Below, piece after piece: positions 25,498-28,951 of a stretch of 28,951 nucleotides of DNA (the stretch's first letter is position 1; each line of letters begins with the position of its first letter). The position numbers and the translations under genes are program-made. The notes under the pieces were generated by a model. That model saw only the letters and a list, made by a program, of their open reading frames with translations, ran no database searches and was not told where the DNA came from. The DNA is from Promethearchaeota archaeon (lineage in GTDB: Archaea > Asgardarchaeota > Lokiarchaeia > Sigynarchaeales > SOKP01): positions 1 to 28,951 of the forward strand of contig WJIN01000101.1 of NCBI GenBank assembly GCA_014730295.1. The letters run 5' to 3'.

Positions 25498-26526
25498 TTA
25501 CCGAAAATGCTCGTACCCTTCACTCTTTAAGATATGTTTTTTATTTTCGTGTATAATTGTGATATCACGTTCAGAGACGACTTCTCCAACCCTAAATATC
25601 TTCCCGCTTGTTTGCTCCACCAGACTTATTGTCAGTTCAATATTTTCGGGGTCTATGGAAAAGAGATGAATAAACTCCTCTCCCGCGTTCAAAACGATAT
25701 TTTCTATTGGAATATCAAATTCTTCTGCATATTTAAGAGCTTCAGGATGAATAAGCTGGTCATCTAAGGTGATCCTAAATCCGACTTCGGGATTAGAAAA
25801 CTTCAATTCTCGTAGAGATTTTGCCAATCCATCTGAAGAATCGATACTTGCGGTTGCTAAATGATTTTGGGCAATGATAAGCCCTTCTAGGCCAAGTTCA
25901 AATGGCTTTAATATGCTATCGAGAGATTTTCTATATTTGGGGAAGTCTTCGTAAGAGCCACTTTGCCGAAACAAGATATCAAAACCTACACCAGTTAAAC
26001 CGAATTTGCCGTTTACGACAATTATATCACCTACATTCATCCCTTTCCGGTATATTATCTCTGATTTCCCTTCGAAACCAAATACCATTGGATTGAGAAT
26101 GACTTCTTTAGTCTCGTTTAGATCGCCACCAATATAGTTAAGGTCAAAGCTTTTAGAATAAGACAATAATCCATTCATAAGACGGTCGAATTCATCAGAA
26201 AGCATGGTGCCGGGTAAACCAAAGGATAAGATTAATCCAATGGGATTCACACCTTTCACTATCAAATCACTCAGATTCATAATAAGTGATTTTCGTCCCA
26301 CATGGAATGATTCCATCTGCTCTGGGACGTCAGTAGTCGAGACCAGCATGTCCGAATTAGAAACCAAAACAATCTCTTTAGATAGCTTTTTGTTGATTTT
26401 ATCTAAGGGAAAAAAAAACGCATCATCTCGAATGAGCTCTTTTCCCGTATTATCGTAGATCAGCTGCTCGATGTAGCTAATTAGGTTTGTTTCCCCTATA
26501 TCTCTCAAGGGTGTATTGGATTTCAT
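25498..26526 (-). CDS. thiL: Thiamine-monophosphate kinase
   Basis: This 342-residue AIR-synthase-type kinase phosphorylates thiamine monophosphate with ATP to thiamine diphosphate. Family features are GETNLISYIEQL near the N-terminus, IRDDAFF in place of the usual GDDAA loop, VSNSDMLV for metal/ATP binding, NLSDLIVKGVNPIGL, YIGGDLNE and SIDSSDGLAKSL. It starts at ATG 26526 and is close to the family length. The N-terminal glycine of the GDDA motif is replaced by arginine, worth noting for activity. It is a single minus-strand gene between tRNA-Lys and tRNA-Thr; no other thiamine genes are in the window. Confidence 0.9.
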   Translation of the reverse strand: MKSNTPLRDIGETNLISYIEQLIYDNTGKELIRDDAFFFPLDKINKKLSKEIVLVSNSDMLVSTTDVPEQMESFHVGRKSLIMNLSDLIVKGVNPIGLILSFGLPGTMLSDEFDRLMNGLLSYSKSFDLNYIGGDLNETKEVILNPMVFGFEGKSEIIYRKGMNVGDIIVVNGKFGLTGVGFDILFRQSGSYEDFPKYRKSLDSILKPFELGLEGLIIAQNHLATASIDSSDGLAKSLRELKFSNPEVGFRITLDDQLIHPEALKYAEEFDIPIENIVLNAGEEFIHLFSIDPENIELTISLVEQTSGKIFRVGEVVSERDITIIHENKKHILKSEGYEHFR

Positions 26527-26615
26527 GGCTATAATGAAGATCTCAACTTAATTATTATGTTTCGCGACCCTGATAAGGCACATGATTAGACCGCAAAATT
26601 AAAATTTATTATTAA

Positions 26616-26622
26616 TTTATAA
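26616..26622 (+). promoter_or_regulatory. Probable TATA box of tRNA-Thr
   Basis: TTTATAA lies about 45 bp before the first base of tRNA-Thr, leaving a short 5' leader of about 20 nt if transcription starts 25 bp downstream. Confidence 0.4.
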
Positions 26623-26666
26623 GAATTAGTGCTTTTTGAATCTTTAAGGTACCGATGAGTTATGTT

Positions 26667-26739
26667 GCCCTTGTAACTCAGCTGGTAGAGTGTCAGATTC
26701 GTAATCTGAATGCCGGGGGTTCAACCCCCCCCAAGGGCT
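26667..26739 (+). tRNA. tRNA-Thr (anticodon CGT)
   Basis: A full cloverleaf is seen: acceptor GCCCTTG/CAAGGGC, D-stem ACTC/GAGT, anticodon stem TCAGA/TCTGA with loop TTCGTAA (CGT, Thr), T-arm GGGGG TTCAACC CCCCC, discriminator T. No CCA is encoded and there is no intron. It ends 4 bp before the stop of the convergent Roadblock-GTPase gene. Confidence 0.95.
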
Positions 26740-26743
26740 TCTT

Positions 26744-27757
26744 CTAAACCTCTTCTGCGGTAAAGAATCTCTTGATCATTTCCAACGCAAGCATTCTAAA
26801 CGCATCATCGATATTTTCTCCGGTCTTTGCTGAGGTTTCGATGTATGAGATCCCAATCTCTTCCGCCAAGGCTTCTCCTTCTTCGCGACTCACTTCTCTT
26901 TGATCTACTAAATCAATTTTGTTGCCAACTAAAATCAATGATATTTTTGGGGTGACTTCTTTTATTTCCTCATACCAATTTTTGATGTTCTCATAGGTTT
27001 TCTGCCTTGTTACATCAAATACAAGAATGCCCGCTTCTGCGTTAGCCAGATATGATTTGCGTATTCGGCGGAATTGGGTCTGCCCCGCTAAATCCCAGAT
27101 GACAAAACGCACACTGGACTCAAGCCCCTCAAAATTACACTCCTTTTTCATAATGGAAGTACCTATTGTGGCCTTATAATCTTGCTGGAATGAATTTTCT
27201 ACGAATCTATGAACCATGGAGGTCTTTCCAACTCCACCATCTCCGCCTAAAATTAATTTAAATGCATATTCATCCGCTTTAGCTTTAATTTTTCGTAGTT
27301 TATCTACACTTTTCTCAATTTCTCCGCTTTCTCTGCCAGTAATTATCTTGGGTATAACGGGGCTTACGGGACGGCCATCAAAAATTCGGGCTATTTTTTC
27401 GGCGGTTAAATATGCGACGGGAAACACGGGATCGATCATAGCTAACGCATCGAGAACCGTTACAAAGACCGCGTGTTCACCTGCCTCACAAAATATAAGG
27501 CGGTATTCATCCGTATCAAATGTTCCTGTGCCAAAAGATCCCGAACTAAATTCCTTCGTAATCCGATTGAGGACTGGCTCTACTAATGAGCTTAAACCTC
27601 CTACAACGTCCTCTTCTACGGACTTACCAGTAGTCCCCGAGACCGCATCCATAATCAACCCTTCCCGATTAACGATAATCGCCGCAACTAAATCCTCTTC
27701 GATTTCCTGACGATACCATTTTAAAAGCGCTTTTAATTTTTCCCTATCTACAGCCAT
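26744..27757 (-). CDS. Roadblock/LC7-small GTPase fusion protein
   Basis: This 337-residue protein has two modules. Residues 1-125 are a Roadblock/LC7 (longin-like) domain (DLVAAIIVNREGLIMDAVSG and FGTGTFDTDEYRLIFCEAG), a type that in bacteria and archaea regulates or dimerises with small GTPases. Residues about 165-335 are a Ras/Rab-like GTPase with P-loop GGDGGVGKTS (171-180), switch I ATIGT, DLAGQ (222-226), NKID (279-282) and TSAKT (308-312). DLAGQ has Gln in the catalytic position, so GTP hydrolysis should be possible. No prenylation cysteine or membrane helix is seen. Such fusions are characteristic of Asgard archaea, and the intramolecular Roadblock domain may control the switch. Confidence 0.93.
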   Translation of the reverse strand: MAVDREKLKALLKWYRQEIEEDLVAAIIVNREGLIMDAVSGTTGKSVEEDVVGGLSSLVEPVLNRITKEFSSGSFGTGTFDTDEYRLIFCEAGEHAVFVTVLDALAMIDPVFPVAYLTAEKIARIFDGRPVSPVIPKIITGRESGEIEKSVDKLRKIKAKADEYAFKLILGGDGGVGKTSMVHRFVENSFQQDYKATIGTSIMKKECNFEGLESSVRFVIWDLAGQTQFRRIRKSYLANAEAGILVFDVTRQKTYENIKNWYEEIKEVTPKISLILVGNKIDLVDQREVSREEGEALAEEIGISYIETSAKTGENIDDAFRMLALEMIKRFFTAEEV

Positions 27758-27890
27758 TCTTTACTCACCTTTGTATTTTATTTTTTGAAGCTACTCAAAG
27801 ACGTATTAAGATTATCTTCACACGATACTCTTTTGAATTAAAATAAAAATGTTGGAATAAAAATTTATCTAATCTATTTAAATGGAAGGT

Positions 27891-28682
27891 CTATTTTCCT
27901 TGGAAATTTGGTTTCCGTTTTTCCAAAAATGCGTTCATTCCTTCTTGAAAATCTATAGAAGAAGAGGTCAACTTTAGATTTTTGAGTTCATCTTCTAAAT
28001 GCTCGTTTAGCCGATTACTATATGAATGGAAAAATAACCGTTTGGTGCTTCCATAGGCGATCGTTGGACCATTACTTATTTGAATAGCGAGTTCTTTTCC
28101 TCTCTCTAATAATTGATCGTCGGAGGTTATTTCAGAAACTAAATGGGTTTTTTTTGCTTCATTCGCAGTGAGGGTTTTGTTCAATAAGACCATTTCGTTC
28201 GCCATAGATAAACCTACAATTTTAGGCAAGTGAAAGGTCAAGGATGAATCTGGCGACAATCCTACGTTTGTAAACGCTACAGAAAACCGAGCGGATTGGG
28301 AGCAAATTCTCAAATCACACGCACTTGCCAGACTTAATCCCACTCCATAACACGCTCCGTTCACAGCTGCGATACTCGGGGCGTTAAGATGTTTTAGTAG
28401 TTTGATCGCTCCATGAAATTTTCCCGCCAACTTATAGAGGAAATCTGGATCATCCGAACGTTTAAATTCGGCAAGGTCACCCCCAGCACTAAACGCTTTT
28501 CCCTTTCCCATGATTATTAGAGAACGAATGGTTCTTGATTGTTTCGAACTCTCTTGTAATGCTGTGGTAATGTCATCCGCCATTTGAGTATTTAACGCGT
28601 TAAGATTATCGGGTCGATTTAAATAGAGGATTGCATACATATTTTCTTCAAATAATTCCAATTCAACGGTATCAAGCTTCAC
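27891..28682 (-). CDS. Crotonase family protein, PaaG-like
   Basis: This 263-residue enoyl-CoA hydratase/isomerase-fold protein has oxyanion-hole segments GKGKAFSAGGDL (59-70) and NGACYGVGLSLASACD (108-123). The two catalytic glutamates of classical enoyl-CoA hydratase are replaced by Ser117 and Phe137. Instead FTNVGLSPDSS (137-147) carries Asp145, the position used by PaaG-type isomerases (FVKIGLIPDSG in bacterial PaaG). So it is more likely a CoA-ester isomerase than a hydratase; the substrate is unknown. It is a single gene, with no neighbouring acyl-CoA dehydrogenase or thiolase in the window. Confidence 0.9.
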   Translation of the reverse strand: MKLDTVELELFEENMYAILYLNRPDNLNALNTQMADDITTALQESSKQSRTIRSLIIMGKGKAFSAGGDLAEFKRSDDPDFLYKLAGKFHGAIKLLKHLNAPSIAAVNGACYGVGLSLASACDLRICSQSARFSVAFTNVGLSPDSSLTFHLPKIVGLSMANEMVLLNKTLTANEAKKTHLVSEITSDDQLLERGKELAIQISNGPTIAYGSTKRLFFHSYSNRLNEHLEDELKNLKLTSSSIDFQEGMNAFLEKRKPNFQGK

Positions 28683-28811
28683 TTATATCAATTCCTCGTT
28701 ATTAATTCGTAATTGAAGGGAAGATAATATTATTTTAAAATTTATGTATAATCAAAAAGGTGATAATTCTTCCCGCATAGTGGAGATTTGGTATATATCA
28801 AGTCTGAGAAA

Positions 28812-28917
28812 TGCAGAGAGTGGGATTTGAACCCACGAACCCCTATGAGACTAGAGCCTCGGTCTAGCGCCGCTAGCCACCCGATTAGGTGTTTTGGCCA
28901 GGCTTGGCGATCTCTGC
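28812..28917 (-). tRNA. tRNA-Leu (anticodon GAG) with enlarged D-arm
   Basis: On the minus strand: acceptor GCAGAGA/TCTCTGC, anticodon stem CTAGA/TCTAG with seven-base loop CCGAGGC (GAG, Leu), long variable arm CTCATAGGGGTTC typical of Leu, T-arm GTGGG TTCAAAT CCCAC, discriminator A, no encoded CCA. The D-arm is abnormal. After GCC AAGCCTGGCCAAA, about 21 extra nt come before the D-stem partner GGC, so the gene is 106 nt instead of about 85. The base before the anticodon is C rather than the near-universal U33. An unusual intron or an inactive gene are the main options. Confidence 0.8.
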
Positions 28918-28951
28918 ATATAAACAAAAGAGTGTTTCAAGGCAAAAATTA

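Noticed and set aside
27216..27710. Plus-strand frame of 164 codons
   Set aside because: It is antisense to the Roadblock-GTPase fusion and has no family-like pattern.
28812..28917. Canonical bulge-helix-bulge intron in tRNA-Leu
   Set aside because: I tried the possible four-base central helices around the D-arm; none gave bulges on opposite strands with an exon helix.
28742..28927. Minus-strand frame of 61 codons
   Set aside because: It overlaps tRNA-Leu and is explained by it.

Overview
This AT-rich window most likely comes from an Asgard archaeon, and the style of several proteins suggests a Lokiarchaeia-like lineage. That placement is inferred from gene content. The informational genes are archaeal: unsplit RNA polymerase B, RpoH, TFE, MBF1, Cbf5, PAN and archaeal NAC. 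They sit beside eukaryote-like signature proteins: a Roadblock/LC7-small GTPase fusion, a Rab-like GTPase with a long disordered tail and a zinc ribbon, and a leucine-rich-repeat protein. No phage, insertion sequence, CRISPR array or rRNA gene was seen. The mobile or decayed elements are one intein with a homing-endonuclease domain and one GNAT remnant.

Layout. 1-3.3 kb: a 5'-truncated unknown gene, an LRR protein and a hexulose-6-phosphate synthase/RraA-like fusion. 3.65-6.3 kb: a Rab-like GTPase with Pro/Glu/Gln-rich linker and zinc ribbon, interrupted by an in-frame TAG inside an apparent 30-nt insertion, facing a protein with a zinc ribbon at each end. 6.4-8.7 kb: an unknown acidic protein, an MfnA-type PLP decarboxylase and a MazG-like protein. 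8.8-12.4 kb: anaerobic ribonucleotide reductase NrdD split by a 507-residue intein. 12.4-13.5 kb: a gene-free divergent interval, a cupin and a small membrane protein. 13.6-18.3 kb: NAC, a PUA protein, PAN, MBF1 (divergent from PAN), TFE and an unknown protein. 18.4-19.2 kb: two small membrane proteins. 19.3-24.8 kb: rpoB, rpoH, an MJ0882-like methyltransferase and cbf5, all on the minus strand. 24.9-28.9 kb: a decayed acetyltransferase, tRNA-Lys(TTT), thiL, tRNA-Thr(CGT), the Roadblock-GTPase, a PaaG-like crotonase and an unusual tRNA-Leu(GAG).

How the genes fit together. Transcription (RpoB, RpoH, TFE, MBF1), RNA modification (Cbf5, possibly the PUA protein and methyltransferase) and protein quality control (NAC, PAN) make up the housekeeping core. 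NrdD implies an anaerobic life style, and no NrdG activase is visible here. The HPS fusion fits pentose formation by the reverse ribulose-monophosphate route. MfnA fits beta-alanine/CoA or tyramine formation, and ThiL makes thiamine diphosphate. The GTPases, the zinc-ribbon proteins and the LRR protein are the Asgard-type accessory layer.

The most unusual signals are the TAG-containing insertion in the switch I region of the Rab-like GTPase, the tRNA-Leu with about 21 extra nucleotides in its D-arm and C at position 33, the NrdD intein, and evidence that TFE starts at a non-canonical ATT codon. I did not find a clear multi-gene system of a new kind.
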